Assembly: GCA_019120475.1 (NCBI GenBank)
Contig: DWVA01000250.1
Location: 1-25,156 of the forward strand
Direction of reading: 5' to 3'
Source: Candidatus Blautia intestinipullorum
GTDB taxonomy: Bacteria; Bacillota; Clostridia; Lachnospirales; Lachnospiraceae
DNA: 25,156 nt
Under the pieces are notes generated by a model that was not told the origin of the DNA, made no database searches, and was given only the letters and a program-made list of their open reading frames with translations. Made by a program: the position numbers and the translations under genes. Positions 16,701 to 22,787 of the stretch are shown here, in pieces. How positions within the stretch are numbered: the stretch's first letter is position 1; every line of letters starts with the position of its first letter.

Positions 16701-17104
16701 CCAACCTCATACTGCATAAATTCCGATATCAGAGATTTCACCTCATCCAGACATCCGGGCTTCTTAAGCTGGCTCTGCAGATATACAAGCTCCTTCCGGC
16801 AGCTCTGGACAAGTTTTTGGAGAACCATATTTTTTCCCGTTTCCTCCAGGACTCCCCTGGTATCTCCCCCCGCCTCCTCCAGCACCCGGTACGCCAGACG
16901 GTCAAAACTTAATACGTCAATATTCAGTATCCCCCTGTCAGGATGCATCTCCACCAGAGTTTTCTGTGTCTGCATGGTAAACTGTTCCGGCACGATCACA
17001 TAGTACATCTGTTCCGGATGTTTCCCTGCCTCTTCAATAATATGTGAAAAAGCCGCGTATGACTTTCCCGAGCCGGAATTGCCGATTATAAAGCGAAGTG
17101 ACAT
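13784..17104 (-). CDS. addB: ATP-dependent helicase/nuclease subunit B
   Basis: A 1,106-residue partner of AddA. The N-terminal helicase-like domain has Walker A GNSGSGKS (8-15). The C-terminal nuclease contains IIDYKTG (Asp910, Lys912), and the iron-sulfur staple cysteines C770, C1066, C1069 and C1075 (C-x2-C-x5-C in CTYCPYQGVC) are all present. These mark the AddB family rather than RexB forms lacking the cluster. The start is ATG 17104 (MSLRFIIGNSG) with GGAGGA 6 bases upstream; 57 further in-frame codons upstream have no homology-like features and are rejected. It is first in the addBA operon. The 155-base gap to the divergent gene at 17260 should hold both promoters, but no strong -35/-10 pair was seen. 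Confidence 0.97.
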   Translation of the reverse strand: MSLRFIIGNSGSGKSYAAFSHIIEEAGKHPEQMYYVIVPEQFTMQTQKTLVEMHPDRGILNIDVLSFDRLAYRVLEEAGGDTRGVLEETGKNMVLQKLVQSCRKELVYLQSQLKKPGCLDEVKSLISEFMQYEVGEEALEKMLEKASDKTLLELKLRDVSVLYRAFREYLSGHYMTGEEVLEILAKEIPFSRKLRDSVMVLDGFTGFTPIQNMVVRELLAVCREVSVTVTMDVRETLSGREKPHQLFYMSHKMIRTLSELTKDMEEPLWVKPGEHSRFAKAPALNFLEQNLFRYRKETYEKEQEEVAIFCAGSPKREMEETARRIVRLIREKAYRYGEIAVITGNLEEYGSIARQVFEASGIPYFIDEKHSILMNPFVEYIRAVLEMTAQNFTYESVFRYLRCGMSDIAREETDWLENYVVALGIRGFSAWKERWVRIYRGMKEESILELNKIRERFVEEVRELAEGFSGRKKTVEEYCRCLYAFIVRSDIQKKLKRQEEIFRRRGEKAMEKEYAQIYGIVMELLDKMAEILGGEKVTPEEFRQILEMGMTEAKVALIPPSMDQVLVGDMERTRLKDVRALFFVGVNEGNIPKNTDGGGILTEMDREFFLEQGVELAPGPKELMNMQRFYLYLNMTKPGEYLCLSYSHSNAKGEAVSPAYLIHAVKRLYPGLTVTEAGEQEMELLQTPDTALDYFLDRIGETAAGEKDPIFEELYSWYLRSPKYRTLIERLTEAAFLRKPADRISESVAKALYGEVSPHSATRLERYASCAFAHFLRYGLSVTERAEYEFRAMDMGNVIHQALEEFAAQVRKRGLDWSTLKPEERDGIAQECLEKVTADYGNTILKSSARNQYMIERTGRILKRTVWALQEQLKQGEFRPEGFEVSIGGGRIDRMDVLKEDNRVYVKIIDYKTGNTSFDLVSLYHGLQLQLVVYMDAAVQAEQKKHPECHAEPAGIFYYNVKDPMIQANMEADMEMVAPQLLKELKMNGLLAADSGLIRKMDRTLASLPVSFNKDGSFRKTSSVATREQFRLLNAYVKKKISDIRGEILSGDAEVSPYELGKKNACTYCPYQGVCGFDKKIPGYEYRRLKQFSDEEIWREMEKEVR

Positions 17105-17259
17105 AATTTCCTCCGTAAATGAAATGATAAGTACAAGTTTCCCTGCTGCAGAGCAGATTTTATTCATAAACGGCACAGCCTCATAATAAGATATATAGAG
17201 AATATTCCACTGTCTTTCTGCTCCTGCAGATTCCAGCAGTAAATCAGGAGGCGCGTACC

Positions 17260-17697
17260 ATGAGTTCCAAAACAAAAATTGTTGTCCTGCACATGAAAGA
17301 GATCATCTATACAGGTATTTTTCTGCTTTTCCTGGTGATTTTAGGAATACTGATGTTTTTTATGTTCGGACCCGGAAAAACTATGACGGCTTCCACAGAC
17401 GCCGCAGATCTGTACATACCCGGAGTCTACCGTACTTCCGTTGATCTGAACGGCAACACCTTCGACGTGGAGGTAACAGTAGATTCCGACCGGATACAGT
17501 CCATCAGGCTGAACAACTTAAGTGAAACCACAGCGGCTATGTTTCCGCTTGTAGAGCCTGCGCTGGATTCTCTTGCAAGCCAGATCTATTCCTCCCAGTC
17601 TCTGGAAAATCTCGATTACTCCAGTGACCAGAAATATACTTCCATGATGCTGATAGACGCCATTGAATCCGCTCTGGAGAAAGCCCGGACAGAATAA
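17260..17697 (+). CDS. Small membrane-anchored FMN-bind-like protein lacking the flavin-attachment threonine
   Basis: A 145-residue protein with a charged N-terminus and one membrane segment (about 14-36, IIYTGIFLLFLVILGILMFFMF). The outside domain (about 50-145) reads like an FMN-bind domain: YIPGVYRTSVDLNG, then FDVEVTVDSDRIQSIRL, and a C-terminal YTSMMLIDAIESALEKA. In FMN-bind proteins the segment before this last helix is SGAT-x-[ST], whose Thr carries covalent FMN; here it is SDQKYTS (122-128), so that Thr is replaced by Lys125. It is therefore probably not flavinylated, or binds something else. The start is ATG 17260 with AGGAGG 8 bases upstream. It is divergent from addB and convergent with nadE. 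The family assignment is by pattern only. Confidence 0.65.
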   Translation: MSSKTKIVVLHMKEIIYTGIFLLFLVILGILMFFMFGPGKTMTASTDAADLYIPGVYRTSVDLNGNTFDVEVTVDSDRIQSIRLNNLSETTAAMFPLVEPALDSLASQIYSSQSLENLDYSSDQKYTSMMLIDAIESALEKARTE

Positions 17698-17713
17698 TTT
17701 CTTCCGGGCTTTT
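17680..17713 (+). terminator. Bidirectional terminator between the FMN-bind-like gene and nadE, stop codon in the loop
   Basis: AAAGCCCGGA (17680-17689) pairs perfectly with TCCGGGCTTT (17703-17712) around a 13-base loop, followed by T and TCTCT. The TAA of the plus-strand gene (17695-17697) is in the loop. The reverse strand has the same stem with a T-rich flank (CTTTCTC), so it can also end nadE transcripts from the right. Confidence 0.8.
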
Positions 17714-17742
17714 CTCTGCAAAATATTCATGCTGCTGACATG

Positions 17743-19692
17743 TTACTGACATGTTATCTCATCTAATTCCCTGAGCCAAAGATCCGCGCAGGCGTCGCTG
17801 GGCATCCTGAGATCTCCTCTGGGAGACACTGCCACGCTTCCCACTTTGGGGCCGTCCGGCAGACAGGAACGCTTGAACTGCTGCGTAAAGAACCGTCTGT
17901 AAAAGGTTTTCAGCCATTTCAGTATTACTTCATCGCTGTACTCGTCTTCAAAGGCAAGCTTTGCCATGCGGAAGATCTTTTTCGGCGGGAAAGTCCACCG
18001 CAGCATATAATAAAGGAAAAAGTCGTGAAGCTCATAAGGTCCCACCAGATCTTCCGTTTTCTGCGAGATCACTCCATCCTTTGGAGGAAGCAGTTCAGGA
18101 CTTACCGGAGTATCCAGGATGTCCAGAAGAATGGCGTTCAGCTTCTGATCCCCGCAGGTATCCGCATAATATTTTACCAGATGACGGACAAGAGTTTTGG
18201 GAACAGAACAATTTACCGCATACATGGACATATGGTCTCCGTTATAGGTGGCCCATCCCAGAGCAAGCTCCGAAAGATCGCCTGTGCCGATAACGATCCC
18301 TCCGGACTGATTGGCAATATCCATCAGGATCTGGGTCCTCTCTCTGGCCTGTCCGTTTTCATAGGTAACATCGTGTACCTGGGGATCATGTCCGATATCT
18401 CTGAAATGGAGACTTACGGCCTCCCGTATATTTACCTCCCGAAGCTCTGTTCCAAGACAGCGCGCAAGCTGGCAGGCATTCTGATAGGTTCTGTCCGTAG
18501 TTCCAAAACAGGGCATCGTTACCGCCGTGATCTTTTCTCTTTCCATTTCCAGCATATCAAAAGCTCTTACAGCCACAAGAAGAGCCAGGGTGGAATCCAG
18601 TCCTCCCGAAAGACCGATCACCACATTCTGACAGTGAATATGGGCAAGACGCTTCTTAAGTCCCATTGCCTGGATATTCAGGATCTCGTCACAGCGGCGG
18701 TCTCTTTCTTCTCTCGCTCCCGGAACAAAAGGACGGGAATCGAATTTTCTTGTCAGCTCTGTCTCTGCAGGATTCAGATGGAAAATAACTTCTGTGTAAT
18801 AGGAATCCCCGGAAGAGATATCCGGAGCGAACCGGCAGGTTGTCATTCTCCGTCGTTCATTTACCAGTCTCTGGATATCCAGTTCCCCGTAAACAGCTCC
18901 GTTGACAAATCTGCGGCTTTCAGCCAGGACCGTTCCATTTTCAGCGATCATGTTCTGGCCTCCGTAAACCACATCCTGAGTAGATTCGCCTTCTCCTGCC
19001 GTTGCATATATATATCCGCAGAGAAGTCTGGCCGACTGTCCGCTCACCAGGCTTTTCCTGTAGGAATCCTTTCCCACCACCTCGTCGCTGGCGGAAAGAT
19101 TGACGATAACGTTGGCCCCATGATAGGCATGACTGACGCTGGGAGGACTTAATACCCAGAGATCCTCGCAGATCTCCGCCGCAACCTGAAGCTTCGGAAA
19201 TTCCGGACAGGTAAAAATCATCCTTGTGCCAATGGGCGCTTCATATTCTCCATTCTCTGCCTGCGTCAGATATACTGTTCCCTCCACATCTTTTCCGGAG
19301 GTAAAATATCTTCCCTCATAGAACTCATTATAATTGGGGATGTGTATCTTTGGCACAAAGCCCAGGATTTCTCCCCTGCTCAGTCCTGCCGCCACATTGT
19401 ACAGCTTTCCGTTGTATTCCAGAGGCAGACCCACAAAAATCAGTCCGTCCACGTCTTTCGTTTCCTCCGCAATGCGGAAAAGCTGCGTTTTCGCCTCTTC
19501 CAGAAGATTTTCCTGCCAGAAAAGATCTCCGCAGGTGTAAGCGGTAATACACAGCTCCGGAAACACCATTATTTTTGCCCCATGGTTTTCCATCTCTCTG
19601 ACCATGGAAATAATCTTTCCGGCATTATACGCGCAGTCCGCCACCTTTACCATCGGACTTCCAGCGCTGACTTTTATAAACCCGTCTTTCAT
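17743..19692 (-). CDS. nadE: Glutamine-dependent NAD(+) synthetase
   Basis: A 649-residue two-domain enzyme that makes NAD from deamido-NAD, ATP and glutamine. The N-terminal nitrilase-type glutaminase has the Glu-Lys-Cys triad E46 (VFPELC), K115 (GFVPKIHIPN) and C175 (AAEICEDLW). The C-terminal synthetase has the pyrophosphatase loop LSGGLDS (361-367) and the deamido-NAD-binding region with GTGDLSELALGW. Length and order match glutamine-using NadE enzymes of bacteria such as M. tuberculosis, so ammonia is supplied internally through a tunnel. The ATG at 19692 has GGAG 8 bases upstream. hslO ends about 15 bases upstream and is co-directional, so it is probably the last gene of an operon. Confidence 0.97.
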   Translation of the reverse strand: MKDGFIKVSAGSPMVKVADCAYNAGKIISMVREMENHGAKIMVFPELCITAYTCGDLFWQENLLEEAKTQLFRIAEETKDVDGLIFVGLPLEYNGKLYNVAAGLSRGEILGFVPKIHIPNYNEFYEGRYFTSGKDVEGTVYLTQAENGEYEAPIGTRMIFTCPEFPKLQVAAEICEDLWVLSPPSVSHAYHGANVIVNLSASDEVVGKDSYRKSLVSGQSARLLCGYIYATAGEGESTQDVVYGGQNMIAENGTVLAESRRFVNGAVYGELDIQRLVNERRRMTTCRFAPDISSGDSYYTEVIFHLNPAETELTRKFDSRPFVPGAREERDRRCDEILNIQAMGLKKRLAHIHCQNVVIGLSGGLDSTLALLVAVRAFDMLEMEREKITAVTMPCFGTTDRTYQNACQLARCLGTELREVNIREAVSLHFRDIGHDPQVHDVTYENGQARERTQILMDIANQSGGIVIGTGDLSELALGWATYNGDHMSMYAVNCSVPKTLVRHLVKYYADTCGDQKLNAILLDILDTPVSPELLPPKDGVISQKTEDLVGPYELHDFFLYYMLRWTFPPKKIFRMAKLAFEDEYSDEVILKWLKTFYRRFFTQQFKRSCLPDGPKVGSVAVSPRGDLRMPSDACADLWLRELDEITCQ

Positions 19693-19707
19693 GGTGTTTT
19701 CTCCTTT

Positions 19708-20586
19708 TTATTTGCATCTCCTGAGGATTTCTTTCAGTTCTTCCACACTGAACACATAATTGGTATTGCAGAAATGGCAGTTCAGTTCCGCCGGCTTTCC
19801 TTCCTGGATAAGCTCCTGCAGATCCTTTTTGCCAATACTGATCAACGCCTTCTCTACTCTCTCTTTGCTGCAGTTGCAGTAAAATTCTGTGGGGACCTGA
19901 TCAGTGATCTCTATGTCAAATCCTTCCAGGACTTTTTCCAGAAGGCTCTCCGCGGTATGTCCTTCCTCCAGAAGAGTAGTTACGGACTGGATCTTCTGTA
20001 CATTTTCTTCCAGCTTCGCAATCGTGCTTTCTTCAGCGAAAGGCATTACCTGAATAATAAACCCGCCTGCCTGACGGACTGTATTATCTTTGTTCATCAG
20101 CACTCCAAGACCTACCGCGGAAGGAACCTGTTCGCTGACTGCAAAGTAGTAGGTCAGATCCTCCGCGATCTCGCTGGTCTGAAGAGCCACCTGACCGGAA
20201 TATGGTTCTTTCAGCCCCATATCCTTGATAACGTTTATGATTCCGTGTCCTACCGCCCCGGCTACGTCCAGCTTGCCTTTGGCGTTTGGCGGGAGCATTA
20301 CATCAGGATTTCCCACATATCCTTTTACTCTGCCCTGAGAATCCGCAGTTACCGTGATCCCTTTAAGAGGGCCGTCCCCCTGAACCTGAAGGGTAAGGAT
20401 GTCCTTTTCACCCTTCATCATCACTCCCATCATGGCTCCGGCTGTAAGAAGACGCCCCAGAGCCGCCGTTGCTACCGGACTGGTATTATGAGCCTTCCTG
20501 GCTGTCTCGACAATATCTCTTGTTACCGCGGCAAAGGCTCTTACCTGACTGCCTGCCGCTGTTGCTCTTACAATATAATCTTTCAT
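19708..20586 (-). CDS. hslO: Redox-regulated chaperone Hsp33
   Basis: A 292-residue Hsp33. The N-terminal core contains the family stretches TARKAHNTSPVATAALGRLL and GYVGNPDV. The C-terminal zinc redox switch has all four cysteines, CNC (C237, C239) and CHFC (C270-C273); oxidation releases zinc and activates holdase activity against unfolding proteins. The ATG at 20586 follows AGGAGG. It lies 53 bases after the methyltransferase gene and 15 before nadE, with no terminator seen between, so the three probably form one transcript. Confidence 0.97.
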   Translation of the reverse strand: MKDYIVRATAAGSQVRAFAAVTRDIVETARKAHNTSPVATAALGRLLTAGAMMGVMMKGEKDILTLQVQGDGPLKGITVTADSQGRVKGYVGNPDVMLPPNAKGKLDVAGAVGHGIINVIKDMGLKEPYSGQVALQTSEIAEDLTYYFAVSEQVPSAVGLGVLMNKDNTVRQAGGFIIQVMPFAEESTIAKLEENVQKIQSVTTLLEEGHTAESLLEKVLEGFDIEITDQVPTEFYCNCSKERVEKALISIGKKDLQELIQEGKPAELNCHFCNTNYVFSVEELKEILRRCK

Positions 20587-20639
20587 CTTTCCTCCTGAAA
20601 CTGTCTGCCGCGGATATCTCCCCGGTCTTAATATCCTGC

Positions 20640-21404
20640 TTATTTCTCAATCTGCTTTCCATGCTCTTTTGCAATAAAAAGCAGCCTTTCACTGTCCTTC
20701 GACGCCGGTTTGTCCGTATACGCCTCATAGACTCCTTCTATTTCCATTCCCGCCTCTTTAAGCAGCTTTTCTATTTCCGCCTTCTCATATCCTCTCTGGC
20801 AGTGAAGCTCTTCGCACTTTTCATAAAGTCCGTCTTCCCTTGGCAGAAAAACCGCCAGCTCATATGTATTGATCCGGCTCTCCGGATCGTAACTGTTCTC
20901 CCAGATAAAGCTGGCCTCTTCCCTGTCCTCGGCAATGGTGGTATCCCCCAGCACGTCCCGGTACTTATGGACGGTATTGATGTCAAACAAAAATAATCCG
21001 CCTGGATCCAGATAGTTATTCACCAGACAAAATACCTGCTTTAACTCCTCCGGGTCCGTAATATAATTCAGGCTGTCACAGACGCTGACTGCGGCGCGGA
21101 CGGTTCCGTAAAGCTCAAATTCCTGCATATCCTGCATAAGATAAAGAATATCAAGGCCGGACTCCACTTTCTTTTCCATTGCTTCCGCAAGCATTTCCTC
21201 TGAATTGTCCACACCAATCATATCATATCCTTTCTGCGCAAGCAATCCCGTCATTGTTCCTGTGCCGCAGCCCAGCTCCAGCACCAGGCCGTTCTCAATT
21301 CCCGCTGTTTTCAGGCGTTTTTCCAGATGATCCGCCCACCCTGCATAGTCTACATTATCCATAAAAAGATCATACACCTGCGCGAATCTTCCATAGCTCT
21401 CCAT
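20640..21404 (-). CDS. Class I SAM-dependent methyltransferase, substrate unknown
   Basis: A 254-residue protein with a clear methyltransferase fold. YDLFMDNVDYAGWADHLE opens the domain, motif I is LVLELGCGTGTM (40-51), motif II IGVDNSEEML, and later YLMQDMQEFELYGTV and DPGGLFLFDINT. It resembles the small-molecule or methyltransferase-25/11 type with a distinctive C-terminal domain (YELAVFLPREDGLYEK). The start is ATG 21404 (MESYGRFAQVYD) with AGGAG 8 bases upstream; the frame extends 36 codons further but reads through a terminator region and is rejected. It is likely first in the hslO-nadE operon. Nothing in the sequence identifies the substrate. Confidence 0.9.
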   Translation of the reverse strand: MESYGRFAQVYDLFMDNVDYAGWADHLEKRLKTAGIENGLVLELGCGTGTMTGLLAQKGYDMIGVDNSEEMLAEAMEKKVESGLDILYLMQDMQEFELYGTVRAAVSVCDSLNYITDPEELKQVFCLVNNYLDPGGLFLFDINTVHKYRDVLGDTTIAEDREEASFIWENSYDPESRINTYELAVFLPREDGLYEKCEELHCQRGYEKAEIEKLLKEAGMEIEGVYEAYTDKPASKDSERLLFIAKEHGKQIEK

Positions 21405-21472
21405 ATCTTTTCTCCTTCTTTGGAATGGCATCTGTCTTTTCTGTTTGCAGGACAGGCGCCTTTTTTTCTGAT

Positions 21473-21501
21473 AAAAAGGCAGATGATCTCTCACCTGCCT
21501 T
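21473..21501 (-). terminator. Intrinsic terminator after the lipoprotein gene
   Basis: Read on the minus strand, AAGGCAGGTGA, a GAGA loop and TCATCTGCCTT form an 11-base stem with one G-U pair, followed by a run of five Ts (plus-strand A at 21473-21477). It lies 36 bases after the lipoprotein stop and isolates it from the methyltransferase gene. Confidence 0.85.
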
Positions 21502-21536
21502 AAAATATTCACGTGTCTTCAGTTATCCTGTGCTGC

Positions 21537-22616
21537 TTACTGAACAGGCATGTAATAAACGTCAGCGCCTTCTCCATGCCAGTAGTAGCTGTTGCCTTCC
21601 GCGTCATATGCGTCCTGTTCTCCGGTAAAGGTATAGGTATTACCGTCAAAGTCTACCCAGTTTCCGTTTCCGTCCGGCTGGATGACCAGCGGATGACCGT
21701 CGGAATTGCGGTAGATCGTTCTTGTCTGATTGGTATCTGTAAGCTGCTCGTCCGTAAATCCTGCTGAGTTAGGAATCGTGGTTGAGCCGCCTGAACCGTC
21801 TCCTGAAGAGGTGTCCGCAGTTCCATCTGTTCCGGCTGCCGCGTCCGTACCTGCATTGGCATCTGTTCCCGCCGCTGCGTCTGTTCCGGCATTGGCGTCA
21901 GTTCCCGCTGCCGCGTCTGTTCCTGCCGCTGCGTTATTGTCTGCAGAAGCCGCTGTTCCGGGAGCCGCCTCTTTCAGCGTAGAATTTCCGAGAATCTGGA
22001 AAGAATCCACTGCGGCCTGTGCGGACGCCAGCGCTTCTTCCGTTTTCACAGAAGCCTCGATGCTGTAATATTCCTCTGCATTGGCAAATACCTTATGGAT
22101 CACATACAGGTTTCCATCGCTCTTTTCTGTATTCAGCATATGTGTCACATAACTGTACACGCCTATGCCGTTTACGTCGTTGGCAGTATAATTCTGTATT
22201 TCAAAATCTGTTCCCTGCACTTTGTCATTATCCGCCTGTTCCAGAGACACAGCCATATCCTGTGTGCTGGGGATCACTGTGGCAGCCATTGTCTCTTCAC
22301 CCTGGCCATGCAGGATCAGAATATTTCCCACATTGGGAGATTCAAAGCTGAGCGTATTCGTCTCGTCCGTCTTATTGGCCCAGGTAGCATCCGGAAGTTT
22401 AATGGAGACGCTTCCATCTGCGGAAGTATAAGTTGTATCCTGTACATCCGGAGCAACTGTCGGCGTTGCCTCTGGTGTAGGAGTCGCTTCCGGAGTAGGA
22501 GTAGCTGTCACTTCCACCTGCTCTTCCGGTTCATCTCCGCCGAAGCCGCATCCTGCCATCAAAACAGAGGCAGATACTGCAAGCGCTAATACCGCAAGTA
22601 ATTTTTTATTTTTCAT
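21537..22616 (-). CDS. Secreted lipoprotein with low-complexity linkers, function unknown
   Basis: A 359-residue lipoprotein. The signal peptide runs MKNKKLLAVLALAVSASVLM, with lipobox LMAGC and lipidated Cys23 (Met at -3 is allowed but uncommon). A Thr-Pro-Glu linker (about 38-55, TPTPEATPTPEATPTVAP) would span the wall-proximal space. Residues 58-205 form a folded domain with a PsbP/Mog1-like flavour (SVSIKLPDATW early and EEALASAQAAVDSFQIL late); this is a weak resemblance. Then come six AAAGTD/ANAGTD repeats, a Gly-Ser-rich spacer, and a C-terminal aromatic domain of about 65 residues (TIYRNSDGHPLVIQ to YYWHGEGADVYYMPVQ). The start is ATG 22616 after AAGGAGG. It has its own promoter and terminator, so it is monocistronic. 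Confidence 0.85.
   Translation of the reverse strand: MKNKKLLAVLALAVSASVLMAGCGFGGDEPEEQVEVTATPTPEATPTPEATPTVAPDVQDTTYTSADGSVSIKLPDATWANKTDETNTLSFESPNVGNILILHGQGEETMAATVIPSTQDMAVSLEQADNDKVQGTDFEIQNYTANDVNGIGVYSYVTHMLNTEKSDGNLYVIHKVFANAEEYYSIEASVKTEEALASAQAAVDSFQILGNSTLKEAAPGTAASADNNAAAGTDAAAGTDANAGTDAAAGTDANAGTDAAAGTDGTADTSSGDGSGGSTTIPNSAGFTDEQLTDTNQTRTIYRNSDGHPLVIQPDGNGNWVDFDGNTYTFTGEQDAYDAEGNSYYWHGEGADVYYMPVQ
21825..21932 (-). repeat. In-frame 18-bp tandem repeat (six units) in the lipoprotein gene
   Basis: Six consecutive 18-bp units encode AAAGTD or ANAGTD in the order A, A, N, A, N, A at the second position. The alternating last four units make a 36-bp higher-order repeat. Because the unit is a multiple of three, gain or loss of copies keeps the frame and only changes linker length. 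Confidence 0.9.
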
Positions 22617-22662
22617 GATATCCTCCTTAAAAATTCTGATTATACCCAAAACCCTCTTGTAT

Positions 22663-22691
22663 AGTTTACAATTTTATTACATGGGTGTCAA
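22663..22691 (-). promoter_or_regulatory. Sigma-A promoter of the lipoprotein gene
   Basis: On the minus strand a perfect TTGACA (22691-22686), a 17-base spacer and TAAACT (22668-22663). Transcription would begin near 22656, about 40 bases before the ATG. An isolated TATAAT closer to the gene has no -35 at a proper distance. Confidence 0.75.
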
Positions 22692-22711
22692 TGAAATTTC
22701 CGCTTTGTAAT

Positions 22712-22733
22712 GTGAAAATAGTATGAAAAAGCT
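22712..22733 (-). promoter_or_regulatory. Tandem 11-bp repeat box upstream of the lipoprotein promoter
   Basis: On the plus strand GTGAAAATAGT is followed by ATGAAAAAGCT (22712-22733). It matches the box at 4286-4307 at 19 of 22 positions and has the same orientation relative to its promoter. It ends 20 bases upstream of the -35, against 9 bases at the ABC operon. Its function as a regulator site is inferred. Confidence 0.5.
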
Positions 22734-22787
22734 GTAAACATATAAGAAACTTTCTTCCGGGGTTCTCTGGAAAAACCCTCCGTTCCT

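Noticed and set aside
17142..17157. CTGCTGCAGAGCAG near-palindrome in the addB upstream region
   Set aside because: Short, GC-simple and not placed against a recognisable promoter.
17105..17275. Longer N-terminus for AddB from an upstream in-frame start
   Set aside because: The Walker A is normally within the first 20 residues, and the internal ATG at 17104 has a strong ribosome site.
21427..21467. Plus-strand hairpin followed by seven Ts before the methyltransferase gene
   Set aside because: The stem is interrupted by a 2x2 internal loop, its loop is large, and no plus-strand gene lies upstream to be terminated.
21730..22068. Plus-strand Ala/Val/Pro/Ser-rich frame opposite the lipoprotein
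   Set aside because: It is the antisense reading of the 18-bp repeats and has no ribosome site.
22740..22787. GGGTT/AACCC hairpin after helD as a terminator
   Set aside because: Only 5 base pairs with no clean T-run on the minus strand.
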